A stretch of 64,000 nt of DNA from Vagococcus humatus (GTDB taxonomy: Bacteria > Bacillota > Bacilli > Lactobacillales > Vagococcaceae), in contig NZ_PXZH01000005.1 of the NCBI RefSeq assembly GCF_003950325.1, forward strand, positions 1-64,000, read 5' to 3'. The notes below the pieces were generated by a model, which did no database searches, had not been told where the DNA came from, and worked only from the letters and a program-made list of their open reading frames with translations. This document shows, piece after piece, positions 51,919-61,122 of this stretch (positions are counted from its first letter, which is position 1; every line of letters begins with the position of its first letter). The translations under genes and the position numbers were made by a program.

Positions 51919-52863
51919 TTAGCGGTTAATAGAACGAGCCATCCGGTTAATCGTATGACGCATTCCACGAATAGCTACAGACATTTCATAAATATTTTCA
52001 ACCGGTGCCACTCCTCCAGCTCCTGCATCCCCAATATGTTGAATGTCTACACCACACATTTTGTTTTGAATCGCAATTTGACGAATAGTTTCTCTTGATG
52101 AGGTTTCTTGACTAGTGCCAATAGCTGACATCGTTAATAGATCATTTTGTTTAGCAATTTTAACAGCTTCAATCATATCTTGTTCAGTAAAACCTGGAAC
52201 TGTTCCTACAGCAGGAAGTAATAATACATCTGCTCCTGCTTTAGCAAAAATTTCGACTGATTCTTTCGTCGCAACTGGTTCATCTACCCCTGAACTATGC
52301 ATTTTTCCAGCTATAATCAAACCTGAAAAATTGTCTTTTGCTACCTTAATTGCCTCACCAATTTGCTGATTAGTTACACCTGTGCCAGGATTTCCTGTCA
52401 AACAAATAAAATCAACTCCCAATTTATCTGCTTGTTGGAAAGTTTCTTTTGAACTAATTCGGCCTTGGTTAATGCCAACACGCTCACTCATTAAATCTGC
52501 CTCTAAAGAAATTGGCTCTAAATTAATCCCAACTGGACGACCGATTAATTCTTTTAACTGAGCAATAGGATTTTCTTGGTTTTCTTCTGGATGTTCCCAA
52601 AAATTCATCGCTTTAGATAAACTCATACCTGGTAAGCCTAAAATGACTGGATTAAAACAATCAAATAAATTTAACAAAATCAAGTCAGCACCAAAGGCAC
52701 TAGCTAATTCTCCATTAGTTAACTCGCCATCTGCTGGAGGTTGTACACAAACATTTTCGCTAGCTATGACACGTCCTTCACTTGCTCGAATAGATTCTTT
52801 TAATTCTGCTCCGTTCATTTGTCCTAATTCACTAAAGTTAGCACTAATTAATCTTTTTACCAT
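51919..52863 (-). CDS. conserved TIM-barrel-like protein of unknown function (DUF7916-like)
   Basis: A 314-residue soluble protein. Sequence blocks: GADLILLNLFDCFNP (about 58-72), PVGINLEPISLEADL, ADKLGVDFICLTGNPGTGV (about 144-162), GLIIAGKMHSSGVDEPVATKE, AGADVLLLPAVGTVPG (about 205-220), and a conserved end DIQHIGDAGAGGVAPVENI. The alternation of strands and glycine loops, plus repeated GAD-x-h-h-L motifs, reads as a (beta/alpha)8 barrel related to the PEP-mutase or keto-acid lyase class. No catalytic assignment is possible. ATG at 52863 is 5 nt behind the AraC stop, sharing GAAGGG as RBS. Its place between regulator and GH1 suggests a glycan-linked role. Confidence 0.7.
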   Translation of the reverse strand: MVKRLISANFSELGQMNGAELKESIRASEGRVIASENVCVQPPADGELTNGELASAFGADLILLNLFDCFNPVILGLPGMSLSKAMNFWEHPEENQENPIAQLKELIGRPVGINLEPISLEADLMSERVGINQGRISSKETFQQADKLGVDFICLTGNPGTGVTNQQIGEAIKVAKDNFSGLIIAGKMHSSGVDEPVATKESVEIFAKAGADVLLLPAVGTVPGFTEQDMIEAVKIAKQNDLLTMSAIGTSQETSSRETIRQIAIQNKMCGVDIQHIGDAGAGGVAPVENIYEMSVAIRGMRHTINRMARSINR

Positions 52864-52868
52864 GTTAA

Positions 52869-55157
52869 TCACCCTTCTTCGTATCGTTGTAACAATCGAT
52901 ATTGCCCTGGTGTTACACCGACCAGTGTTTTAAATTTTCGTGTATAGTTGGATACGTCATAATACCCAGAAGATTGTATAATATCTTTAATAGGTAAATC
53001 AGTTTCGACTAAAGCCTCTTTTATTCGTTCTAATCGTAATTGTTGCACATATTTTGAAAAAGTCAAACCGCTTTCTTTTTTTATAAATCGACTTAAATAT
53101 GAAATAGATACATCTAAATGCTCTGCTAAACTATCTAGTGATAGATCGTGAGAAGCATAGTATTGATCAATATAGGTGAAAATTTCTTCTTTTAATGCAG
53201 ATTCTTGATTTTTAGGCTTGTTAGAAACGACTAAACAAATTTTTTCGACTAAGGTTACCAATCTCCTTCTTAAATCTTCCATTGATTGAAACTCAGCTTG
53301 TTGTTCTCCTTCTATGAAAAAATCGTCTCCACATAAATCCATTCCTGTTTTTAGTACCGTATTTAATAGGTAATACCCATATAACCGTAAACCATTCACA
53401 CTTTGTTGATACTTAATTCCGTATTGAATTAAATGATTGATACTTTCTCTGGCAATATGTAGATCTCCTTGATTTAAACTTTGAACTAACTTTAATTGTT
53501 CGTTGGTTGGATAATTAAACTGCTGAGTGTAGCCTTGTTGATCTAAATCAGTATAAAATATAATTTCTTCAGCCTGACCATGCATGGCCTGATAATCTAA
53601 AACTGCTAATGCTTCAATGTAAGAGCGGTTAATTTCTGTTAATTCAGTCACTGGATTCCCTACACAGATATTAGGAATAATGGATTGTTCTTTTTCCATG
53701 TAAGTCAGTATCTCTTGAATAATTTTTACCATCTGCACAGGTACAACAGGTTTATTAGTACTGACTAATAAAGCTATAGCTGGTGAAGTTAGTAATTCTG
53801 TACCATAAGCTCGGTAACTAGTACCTTCCAATTCGCTTAAAACTTCCATTAAAAAGGCTTGGTTCTGAATAGTCACTTTTTTGTTCATCATGTGCGTGTC
53901 TATTAAAATAACAAAAAAGATTTCTTCATAAAATTGAATGGCTACCGATTCTAACAAAATATCTAGTTGTTTTGTATGATTCAGCTTTCCGTTTAGTAAC
54001 CGTCTTAAAACCTGTTCTCTTGCATAGGGAGTTTGACGTTTAATTTCTTCTAAAAGCTGTTGGTTTTGTTCAAAAAATTGAGATAATTGTTGTTCAATTC
54101 GGTCAAAATCATCTAAAGAATCTGTTTCTTGCACTGCTCCCATTTGTTGTTGAATCGCTGCTTCTAATTGTTGAATAGGTTTATAATGTCTTCGACCTAA
54201 ATAAGTTGCTACTATGGTACCTATCACAAACACAATTAGCAAACCTAACATCATCCAGTAATGCATTTTTTTTATAGGATGATATGCTTGTTTAGCATCC
54301 ATTAGTGTAATATATGTTAAACCATATAGTTTATTTTGAGCTCTGCTAACTAAATATTTTTGTTTATTCAACGTTATTTTATCTCGCTTAGAAATATCCA
54401 TCAGCTGTTGAGATTTTAGCGGATGTGTTGTTAGCAGTGAATCATTAACATTAGCAAGGATTTTTCCTTCTTTATTTACAATAAAAACATTGCCATTTTG
54501 GTGCTCTATTAAAGGAGTTAGTTTTTTCTGTATACCTTGTAAGTTTAACTTATACATAACAGAGCCATAGTTAGTCCCTTCTGAATTAACTAACGGCACA
54601 TAATAAACTAAAAAACCAAGCTCTTCCATTGGAGAAGGGGAATTTTTTTTATAAATAGGAGAAATCTTTGGTACCTGTTGGTGCAAGTCTTGTTTAATAC
54701 TCTCCAACGGAATATTGTAATTACTGTATCGCTGACGAGCAAAGGTATCTAAACTTAAATAACCTACTGATGAATAAAACTGATTGGGGGTATTATAAAA
54801 ATAAAGATAAACATCATCAACTAACTGACTATTTAGTTTATAACGTACTAACTCTTCTTTCGCCTCTTTTGAATAATAACTGTGATTTACCATGTAACTA
54901 GAAAGTTTATAATCTTGTGAAATTTGAGCAGCTAAATTTTCCAATTGACTCAACTGATTTACCCAAGAATTGTCTACTTGCAACAAATAACTATCCATTG
55001 TGGCATCAATTTGCTGGGAAATACTTTTCAAAGAGGTCCGATACCAAATAGTAGAAACGAGCAAAAAAGGAATCAAAAAAATCAAAAAATAAGAATAGAC
55101 ATATTTAGACATGAATGTTTTAGCATGATTGTTCAGATATGTTTTAATCTTATTCAT
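52869..55157 (-). CDS. membrane-bound AraC-family regulator with extracellular sensor
   Basis: A 762-residue protein. Two membrane helices (about 20-40 and 297-320) enclose an extracellular sensor of about 260 residues (cache-like). A cytosolic linker follows, and a C-terminal AraC domain (about 655-755): LSLDSLAEHLDVSISYLSRFIKKESG, then IKDIIQSSGYYDVSNYTRKFK and GVTPGQYR. This is the YtdP/AraC-with-cache layout that typically regulates Lpl-type carbohydrate ABC operons. ATG at 55157 overlaps the DUF624 stop by 8 nt; a GTG at 55178 is possible. It is the probable activator of the glycan genes here and senses an external sugar or signal. Confidence 0.86.
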   Translation of the reverse strand: MNKIKTYLNNHAKTFMSKYVYSYFLIFLIPFLLVSTIWYRTSLKSISQQIDATMDSYLLQVDNSWVNQLSQLENLAAQISQDYKLSSYMVNHSYYSKEAKEELVRYKLNSQLVDDVYLYFYNTPNQFYSSVGYLSLDTFARQRYSNYNIPLESIKQDLHQQVPKISPIYKKNSPSPMEELGFLVYYVPLVNSEGTNYGSVMYKLNLQGIQKKLTPLIEHQNGNVFIVNKEGKILANVNDSLLTTHPLKSQQLMDISKRDKITLNKQKYLVSRAQNKLYGLTYITLMDAKQAYHPIKKMHYWMMLGLLIVFVIGTIVATYLGRRHYKPIQQLEAAIQQQMGAVQETDSLDDFDRIEQQLSQFFEQNQQLLEEIKRQTPYAREQVLRRLLNGKLNHTKQLDILLESVAIQFYEEIFFVILIDTHMMNKKVTIQNQAFLMEVLSELEGTSYRAYGTELLTSPAIALLVSTNKPVVPVQMVKIIQEILTYMEKEQSIIPNICVGNPVTELTEINRSYIEALAVLDYQAMHGQAEEIIFYTDLDQQGYTQQFNYPTNEQLKLVQSLNQGDLHIARESINHLIQYGIKYQQSVNGLRLYGYYLLNTVLKTGMDLCGDDFFIEGEQQAEFQSMEDLRRRLVTLVEKICLVVSNKPKNQESALKEEIFTYIDQYYASHDLSLDSLAEHLDVSISYLSRFIKKESGLTFSKYVQQLRLERIKEALVETDLPIKDIIQSSGYYDVSNYTRKFKTLVGVTPGQYRLLQRYEEG

Positions 55158-55800
55158 TGGATAAATGTTTCCTTTCACTTCTCAGTATTCCTTGCTTTGA
55201 AAACCAAAGAATCACTCCCGTAACCATAGGAATGCTTGCTATAAATAAAAGGATGGGACACGCTGTCCAAATAATGCCTAACAAGGATAAAGCGATTACA
55301 ATTGCTATTGTTTCAACGGGACTAGCTAGAAAAAGCAGGAAAGCTTGTTTAAGATATTGTTGGGTAGTTAACTGATACCGAGCTATTACAGGGAAAATAA
55401 ATAAACAAACCCCTAAATAACCAATAAAAAAAACAAGTAGCAACATATGTAGCATAACAGATTGGATATAGATACTAGAAACTTTTAAATCAATAACTAG
55501 AAATAGACCTAACACAGTTAAAATATATCCTACTTGATTACTTTCTTTAAAGGTTTCTTGATAATAATGTTTAAATTTTTGTCTCAATTCTTTTGCTGTT
55601 AAATCTTCCTTAAAGTTTTGATGAACTAATCTAAAACTAGTAGTTATTGACGGAAATAGACCTAATAATAAACAACCTTTTAATGTATAGCAAACAGTTA
55701 ACAATTGAAGCCACAATGCTTTTATGATAAAACTTCCTAGCCGGTAACTTCCCTTAACAAATCCTGTTGTATTATCTATTATAATCTCCTCCTTTTTCAT
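55150..55800 (-). CDS. YesL-like (DUF624) integral membrane protein
   Basis: A 216-residue protein with five hydrophobic segments and the family start GSYRLGSFIIKALWLQLL (about 17-34), with LFPSITTSFRLVHQ. DUF624 proteins are encoded next to Lpl-type transporters and AraC regulators; their function is unknown. The RBS before ATG 55800 is weak (CCTCGTAGA), while a strong AAAAGGAGGAG lies inside the first codons, so the true start may be non-standard. It overlaps the regulator by 8 nt, so both are coupled. The family call is good. Confidence 0.78.
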   Translation of the reverse strand: MKKEEIIIDNTTGFVKGSYRLGSFIIKALWLQLLTVCYTLKGCLLLGLFPSITTSFRLVHQNFKEDLTAKELRQKFKHYYQETFKESNQVGYILTVLGLFLVIDLKVSSIYIQSVMLHMLLLVFFIGYLGVCLFIFPVIARYQLTTQQYLKQAFLLFLASPVETIAIVIALSLLGIIWTACPILLFIASIPMVTGVILWFSKQGILRSERKHLSNE

Positions 55801-55881
55801 TCTACGAGGTTTAATTTAACAAAGAAATTGATACAGTGCAATAGCTTTTTTATAAATAACGAGTATTATTTAAATAGCAGA

Positions 55882-55911
55882 AATAGTAAGAGGTCTTAGC
55901 CTCTTACTATT
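55882..55911. terminator. hairpin between binding protein and DUF624 genes
   Basis: AATAGTAAGAGG / CCTCTTACTATT with a 6-nt loop. The T tract is weak on the minus strand, so partial read-through into DUF624-AraC is possible. Confidence 0.6.
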
Positions 55912-55922
55912 CAAGTCATTAA

Positions 55923-57566
55923 TTATTCAGATTTTTCCCAACGATCATAAGCACTTTGATACGTTTTAACGTATTTTTTAACTCCCATAGATTCTATGGT
56001 TTTAACATATTTATCCCAATTTTCTATAGGTTCTACTCCTGTAATGAATTTAGCTTCCATTTGTTCTACATAAGTTTCTAAATCCGTTTTAATATCTCTC
56101 ACTTGTTCTGTTTCTTCATTTGTTAAGTATAAAAGTGGGAAAGGTACTTTCGCATACTTAGTAATTTTATTTTCAGTTTCACTTGCAATAAAATCATTGA
56201 AAGCTGTGTAAGGTTCTTCATTAGCATCTTTTTTAATAATGTCTTTTGTTTCAAGTGGGTAACCTAAAGTTGGGACTGTTAAACCATAGTTCGGTGTAAT
56301 TTTTCCACGCTCATCTTCCGTATTAGTTAAATCAATACCTTCTGCATAAACTCTAACTTTTTCTCCCTTATCGTTTTCTTTCCACTCCCATAAAGAACCT
56401 TCTGGACCATTACTTAAATAGTCTGCTCCTTCTTTAGAATAGAAGTAATCTGCCCAACGAAGAATAGCATCTGGTGAAGGACACGTTTTAGTAATCGTCA
56501 TTGTTTCACGAACCATTCGAGGACTACCTGGTACCACTGTTTCTTTAGACCATTTAGAACTTAAAGGTTGGAACATTGGATCATCTAAAGCTGTTTTTTC
56601 ATCTTTACCTGTTGTGAAATAAGAAAACCAATCTGGAAATACTCCTACTTGATTGTTTTGACCTTTTGCTTTTCTTTGTTCATCAGATTGACCATATACT
56701 TCTTGATCTAATAATTTTTCACTATATAATTTATTCATAAATTCTAAATAAGCTTTATAGTTTTCAGAAATTGGGGTATAGGTTACTTTGCCATCATCTT
56801 CTTGAATACCTAGAGTTCTCATTCCAAAACCAGCCATTAGCCAAGGACGAGTGCTTTCCATTTTAACATCTGTTAGTGGAACTTCATCTGCTTTACCATT
56901 ACCATTTGGATCCTCTTCTTTAAATCGTTTCATTAGTGCGTAAAACTCATCTGTTGTTTTAGGTAATTCTGTTACTCCTAAAGCTTTTAACCAATCCCCT
57001 CTGTACCACATTGGTCCTCTTGGCCAAATAGCTGTATCTCCTCTTGAAATCATTGGAAGAGAATAAATATGTCCATCTGGTGTAGTAATTGATTTTCTAA
57101 TCGATGGATCTTCCTCCATAGCCTTAGTTAAATTAGGCATATTTTTTTCAATTTTATCTTCAATTGCAACCAAAATTCCTTGGGATCCATAATCCATCTC
57201 CATAGAAGGCGTTAAATCATTTGAGCTAGTTGCAAAAATAACATCTGGTAAATCTCCACTTGCTAATGCTAAGTTCAATTTAGTTGAAAAGTCACTAGTT
57301 GGTGGCGTAGTAAATTTAAAGTTAATGCCTGTTTTTTTCGCATAATCTTTGAAAAATGCCATATCTTTCCACTCAGCTAAACCAGTACTAGGTCCCATCA
57401 TTTTCATTGTCACTTCATCTTTTACAATAGGAAAACCTTTTTCTGTTAACTCTATTTTGCTTTCTTTACCTCCATCAGCACTTTTGTTATTGCCACCACA
57501 TGCTGTTAGGAATAGGCCACAAACTAATAAACCAATTGCTAACTTTGTTCCGTTCTTTGTCTTCAT
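55923..57566 (-). CDS. carbohydrate ABC transporter substrate-binding lipoprotein (LplA-like)
   Basis: A 547-residue lipoprotein. Signal peptide with lipobox LFLTAC (Cys at about 23), then GGNNKSADGG as a flexible linker. The body is of the large family of extracellular solute-binding proteins of the Lpl/Ytc type (EITM-like MKMMGPSTGLAEWKDMAFF, DLPDVIFATSSNDLTP, WYRGDWLKALGVTELPKTTDEFY, KTCPSPDAILRWADYFYSKEG). It captures oligosaccharides. RBS GGGGAGAA. Located at the end of the permease operon; the ligand is likely a fragment of the glycans cleaved by the neighbouring GH29/GH20/GH92 enzymes. Confidence 0.88.
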   Translation of the reverse strand: MKTKNGTKLAIGLLVCGLFLTACGGNNKSADGGKESKIELTEKGFPIVKDEVTMKMMGPSTGLAEWKDMAFFKDYAKKTGINFKFTTPPTSDFSTKLNLALASGDLPDVIFATSSNDLTPSMEMDYGSQGILVAIEDKIEKNMPNLTKAMEEDPSIRKSITTPDGHIYSLPMISRGDTAIWPRGPMWYRGDWLKALGVTELPKTTDEFYALMKRFKEEDPNGNGKADEVPLTDVKMESTRPWLMAGFGMRTLGIQEDDGKVTYTPISENYKAYLEFMNKLYSEKLLDQEVYGQSDEQRKAKGQNNQVGVFPDWFSYFTTGKDEKTALDDPMFQPLSSKWSKETVVPGSPRMVRETMTITKTCPSPDAILRWADYFYSKEGADYLSNGPEGSLWEWKENDKGEKVRVYAEGIDLTNTEDERGKITPNYGLTVPTLGYPLETKDIIKKDANEEPYTAFNDFIASETENKITKYAKVPFPLLYLTNEETEQVRDIKTDLETYVEQMEAKFITGVEPIENWDKYVKTIESMGVKKYVKTYQSAYDRWEKSE

Positions 57567-57584
57567 CTTTCTTTTTCTCCCCTT

Positions 57585-58499
57585 TTAACCTTTTAATGAA
57601 CCAACCATCATACCTTTTACAAAATACTTTTGTAAAAATGGATAGATGATAATTACCGGTAATGTTGACACAATCATGACACCATACTTGATGACCTGAA
57701 CTAGCTGCTGTTTACTAAATAACATTGCTGCCATGTCCTGAGTCATATTGCCATTAATGGAGTTAGATGACATGTCTTGTAGCACTAATATTTCTCTTAA
57801 TACCATTTGAAGCGGATACATTGTTTTATCTGACAAGTAAATTAAAGCACTGAAGAAACTATTCCAATGACCAACACCATAAAACAAAGCCATAACAGCT
57901 ATAATTGGAGTTGAAAGTGGTAGGATAATTTTAAAGAACAACATAAAATCATTACATCCATCAATAATCGCGGCTTCTTCCATCTCTCTTGGAATGGTAG
58001 ATTGAAAAAATGTTCGAGTCACAACAATGTTATAAATAGAAGCTGCTCCTGGTAGTACAAGAGCCCAAACTGTGTTTAACATATGAAGATTTTTGATTAA
58101 TAAATAGCTAGGAATCAACCCTCCACCTATAAACATGGTTACTAACATAAAAGATGTAATAAATTTATGGCCATAAAAATCAGACCGAGATAAAGCATAA
58201 GCACAAGGTAATGTCACTGCTAAATTAATACTTGTTCCTAATACCGTATAAAAAATAGTGTTTAAATATCCTCGCCAAATACTGTCATTATTTAAAATAG
58301 TTTTGTAACCTTCAAACGTTAATCCTTTTGGAAATAAAAACATTTGTCCAGAATTAACCGCATTAGGATCACTAATTGATGCACTTACTATATATATCAG
58401 CGGATATAAAACAATAACTAAGGCTAACAGTAAAAACACATAATTAAATTTCATAAATAATTTATCAAGTGGTGTATCTTTAATTAATCGATTATTCAT
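57585..58499 (-). CDS. carbohydrate ABC transporter permease (LplC-like)
   Basis: A 304-residue permease with six spans. The EAA loop REMEEAAIIDGCNDFMLFFKIILP (in two parts, about 178-201) is clear, and PLQMVLREILVLQDMSSN follows, as in YtcP/LplC proteins. N-terminal part VLYPLIYIVSASISDPNAV. It is the second channel subunit; RBS GAAAGGAGAA. Its gene is 14 nt behind lplB and 18 nt before the binding protein. Confidence 0.9.
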   Translation of the reverse strand: MNNRLIKDTPLDKLFMKFNYVFLLLALVIVLYPLIYIVSASISDPNAVNSGQMFLFPKGLTFEGYKTILNNDSIWRGYLNTIFYTVLGTSINLAVTLPCAYALSRSDFYGHKFITSFMLVTMFIGGGLIPSYLLIKNLHMLNTVWALVLPGAASIYNIVVTRTFFQSTIPREMEEAAIIDGCNDFMLFFKIILPLSTPIIAVMALFYGVGHWNSFFSALIYLSDKTMYPLQMVLREILVLQDMSSNSINGNMTQDMAAMLFSKQQLVQVIKYGVMIVSTLPVIIIYPFLQKYFVKGMMVGSLKG

Positions 58500-58513
58500 A
58501 CCTTTCTCCTTTC

Positions 58514-59488
58514 TTAAAACAAGCTAGACTCGCCTATTTTAGACGCAATTTTATTGACACTAATTAATAAAATAGCATTGATCACTGAGTTGAATAACCC
58601 AACTGCTGTCGCATAACTGTACTGTGCGTCCAATAAACCTTGTTGATAAACAAACGTCGAAATAACGTTAGACGCTTCTAAGTTTAAAGGGTTTTGCATT
58701 AACAAAATTTTCTCATAACCTACTGACATAATTGAACCAACACTCATAATTAATAAAATCACCATAGTTGGACGAATGGTTGGTAAATTAATATGCCAAA
58801 TTCTTTGTAATCTAGAAGCCCCGTCTACAACTGCTGCTTCATGTAGCTGGGTATCTACTCCAGAGAGAGCCGCTAGATAAATCACAGAACTCCAGCCAGT
58901 TCCTTGCCAAACACCTGACAAAACATAAACAGTTTTAAACCACTTAGGATCGGTCATAAAAGCAATTCTATCAAAGCCCATAAATTCTAATAAATGATTA
59001 ATCATACCTGTTGATGGAGATAAGAAAGAAATAACCATCCCTACCATAACTACAACTGAGATAAAATTAGGTGCATAAGTGACAGTCTGTGTAAATTTCT
59101 TAAAAGGACCATCTTTAATCTCATTTAAAGCTAACGCTAAAATAATAGGTAGAGGAAATCCTACAATTAGTGAGTAAACACTAATTCCTAATGTATTTTT
59201 TAATAGGTCCGCAAAGTAATAAGAATCAAAAAAACGTTGAAAATGTTTAAATCCTACCCATGGACTACCCCAAATACCTAAAGCAGGGACATAATCTTTA
59301 AATGCAATCACAATTCCGTACATAGGAATATAAGAAAAAATTAAAAAGATTAGAAAAGCTGGTAAAACAAACCAATATAGTTGCCGACTGGCCTGAACTT
59401 TTTTGATCCATCCTTTTTGATTGTTACTTGTTCTGGCCTTTAAATTGATTTCGTTGTGTATGACTGGTTGACTTTTTAATACAGTCAT
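58514..59488 (-). CDS. carbohydrate ABC transporter permease (LplB-like)
   Basis: A 324-residue permease with six spans. LHEAAVVDGASRLQRIWHINLP (in two parts, about 230-251) is the EAA loop. Features SYIPMYGIVIAFKDYVPALGIWGSPWVGF (in two parts) match the LplB/YteP group. First gene of the importer operon: lplB-lplC-binding protein. RBS AAAGGAGGAAT. No ATP-binding gene is in the locus, so a general ATPase such as MsmK/MsmX elsewhere must power it. Confidence 0.9.
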   Translation of the reverse strand: MTVLKSQPVIHNEINLKARTSNNQKGWIKKVQASRQLYWFVLPAFLIFLIFSYIPMYGIVIAFKDYVPALGIWGSPWVGFKHFQRFFDSYYFADLLKNTLGISVYSLIVGFPLPIILALALNEIKDGPFKKFTQTVTYAPNFISVVVMVGMVISFLSPSTGMINHLLEFMGFDRIAFMTDPKWFKTVYVLSGVWQGTGWSSVIYLAALSGVDTQLHEAAVVDGASRLQRIWHINLPTIRPTMVILLIMSVGSIMSVGYEKILLMQNPLNLEASNVISTFVYQQGLLDAQYSYATAVGLFNSVINAILLISVNKIASKIGESSLF

Positions 59489-59515
59489 GTTTAATTCCTC
59501 CTTTCAAATCACCGT

Positions 59516-59529
59516 TGTAAGCATTTACA
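59516..59529 (-). promoter_or_regulatory. cre site at the start of the importer operon
   Basis: TGTAAGCATTTACA is an almost palindromic match to the CcpA site (13 of 14 to TGWAARCGYTWNCW). It lies just downstream of the -10 of the predicted promoter, overlapping the transcription start. Confidence 0.7.
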
Positions 59530-59557
59530 ATTTAACTTTTTTTCAAATGGTAAACAA
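59529..59557 (-). promoter_or_regulatory. promoter of the importer operon
   Basis: -35 TTGTTT (59552-59557) and -10 TAAATT (59529-59534), 17-nt spacer, on the minus strand. The cre site abuts the -10 on its downstream side. Confidence 0.6.
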
Positions 59558-59594
59558 TGTGTAAAATTTGTTTTCTTTGATAAACATTGATATA

Positions 59595-60953
59595 TCAAGC
59601 TTTTTCTAATACCAAAACAGGATATACGTCTTGGAAAAATTCTTTAGGTATAGAAATTGCCTTTGAAGATTGATCTAGTTCCTCACTTAATAATTTTGTT
59701 TCAGATAAGGTATACACTTTTGAAATAGACTGAGTAACGGCTAAATCTTTTAAATCTAAAACTTCAGAATAGTTCTTTGGTTCACCGGTATAAATTAAAT
59801 AAATAAAAGAATCATTTTGAGTAAGTTTCCAGTCTATTTTTTCTTGGATTGGAAATACTGGTCGAGTTTTATAAATAGCCTCTTGATTGATTAAAAGCCA
59901 CTGGCCTAAATATCTCATAATCTCTTTTTCTTCTTTTGTTAAAGTACCATCTGGTTTAGGTCCTACACCTAAAATCAAGTTTCCCCCTTTAGACACTACA
60001 TCAATCACAGTTTCTAACACTTCTTTTGGCTGTTTAAAAGTATCAGTAGGAACATATCCCCAGTCATTACCAAGCGGAATATTACTTTCCCATGCCTTAC
60101 TAGGTAGTTGATCTTTAGTAGGTATTTTTCTTTCTGGAGTGACATAATTTTCATGTCTACCTCCCATCATTCTATCTACAACGATTAACTCTGGTTGCTT
60201 TTCTCTTAACTTTTCTATTAATACATCCATCTGTAAATCTTCTTGACCTTGACCACACCAACCTGCATCTAACCACAATAAATCAATCTTTCCGTAATCC
60301 GTCATTAATTCTTCTAATTGATTATGAACAAAGTTAACATACTCTAGCCAAATCTCAGGATTAGCTTGTGTATCATAACTAGCATGTCTGCCTTTTTTTG
60401 TTTCATCAGGCAACCAATAACAAGGATGATGCCAATCTGCTTTAGAATAATAAACGCCTACTGCTAAACCTTCTTGTCTAAATGCGTCAAAAACTTCCTT
60501 AACAAGATTACGTTTAGGATGAGTCGAAAAAGGAGAACGCGGAGAGGTAATCTTATAATCACTAAACTGTGTATCAAATAAATTAAACCCATCATGATGT
60601 TTCGTCGTTAAAATCAAATACTTAAATCCTGCTTCTCGGCAATCTTTTGCCCATTGTTCAGGATTAAATTGCGTAGGATTAAACTCGGTAATTAATTCCC
60701 AGTAGTCCCGTTGCAACACTTTAATATCTTCTCTAAAAGCTACCGGTTCTCTAGCCCACTCATCTTTTTCTGATAACTGCCAAGACTCAACAATTCCTGC
60801 CTCAGCGTACAAACCCCAGTGCATAATAACTCCTAATTTTAAATCTTGAAACCATTCTAATCTTTTAGCTAGCATCTTTGACTCTTGATACTGGTTAGAC
60901 AATGCTTGTTGATTTCCTTTAGCTATTTCAATATCTCCTCTAATTTCCATCAT
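59595..60953 (-). CDS. GH29 family alpha-L-fucosidase
   Basis: A 452-residue TIM-barrel fucosidase. GVIMHWGLYAEAG (about 41-53) and LILTTKHHDGFNLFD (about 113-127, HHDGF) are GH29 marks. The nucleophile is D229 in LLWLDAGW. NLVKEVFDAFRQEGLAVGVYYSKADWHHPCYW is also typical of the GH29 barrel. ATG at 60953 follows AAAGGAGG; the ORF is open to 61004. No signal peptide, so it acts inside the cell. It removes terminal fucose from imported glycans. Expressed on its own transcript, divergent from the GH20 gene. Confidence 0.9.
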   Translation of the reverse strand: MMEIRGDIEIAKGNQQALSNQYQESKMLAKRLEWFQDLKLGVIMHWGLYAEAGIVESWQLSEKDEWAREPVAFREDIKVLQRDYWELITEFNPTQFNPEQWAKDCREAGFKYLILTTKHHDGFNLFDTQFSDYKITSPRSPFSTHPKRNLVKEVFDAFRQEGLAVGVYYSKADWHHPCYWLPDETKKGRHASYDTQANPEIWLEYVNFVHNQLEELMTDYGKIDLLWLDAGWCGQGQEDLQMDVLIEKLREKQPELIVVDRMMGGRHENYVTPERKIPTKDQLPSKAWESNIPLGNDWGYVPTDTFKQPKEVLETVIDVVSKGGNLILGVGPKPDGTLTKEEKEIMRYLGQWLLINQEAIYKTRPVFPIQEKIDWKLTQNDSFIYLIYTGEPKNYSEVLDLKDLAVTQSISKVYTLSETKLLSEELDQSSKAISIPKEFFQDVYPVLVLEKA

Positions 60954-61122
60954 AATGCCTCCTTTATTTTTCTTAAATCTAATCAAAACTTCTCTAAGAT
61001 ACAATATGTGAATCTTTTTCTCTATGTCATTCTTGTTTAGCTATGTGAGTTTTATTTTCCTCTTGATGTACTCCCTTCCTTTGTTTTAAAGTAGAGATAC
61101 AACAAATCGGGAGGTCCTTTAA
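60954..61122. other. divergent promoter region between GH29 and GH20 genes
   Basis: A 169-nt gap that should contain promoters for both directions. On the plus strand TTGATG ... TTAAAG with 17 nt between is a weak candidate for GH20. No cre or palindrome was found here. Confidence 0.3.

Noticed and set aside
52643-52933. Plus-strand ORF across the DUF7916-like and AraC genes
   Set aside because: It is antisense to conserved proteins and has no RBS.
59587-59598. TTGATATATCAA palindrome at the end of the fucosidase gene as an operator
   Set aside because: It covers the stop codon and has AT-rich composition; the shared core with the GH92 site may be chance.
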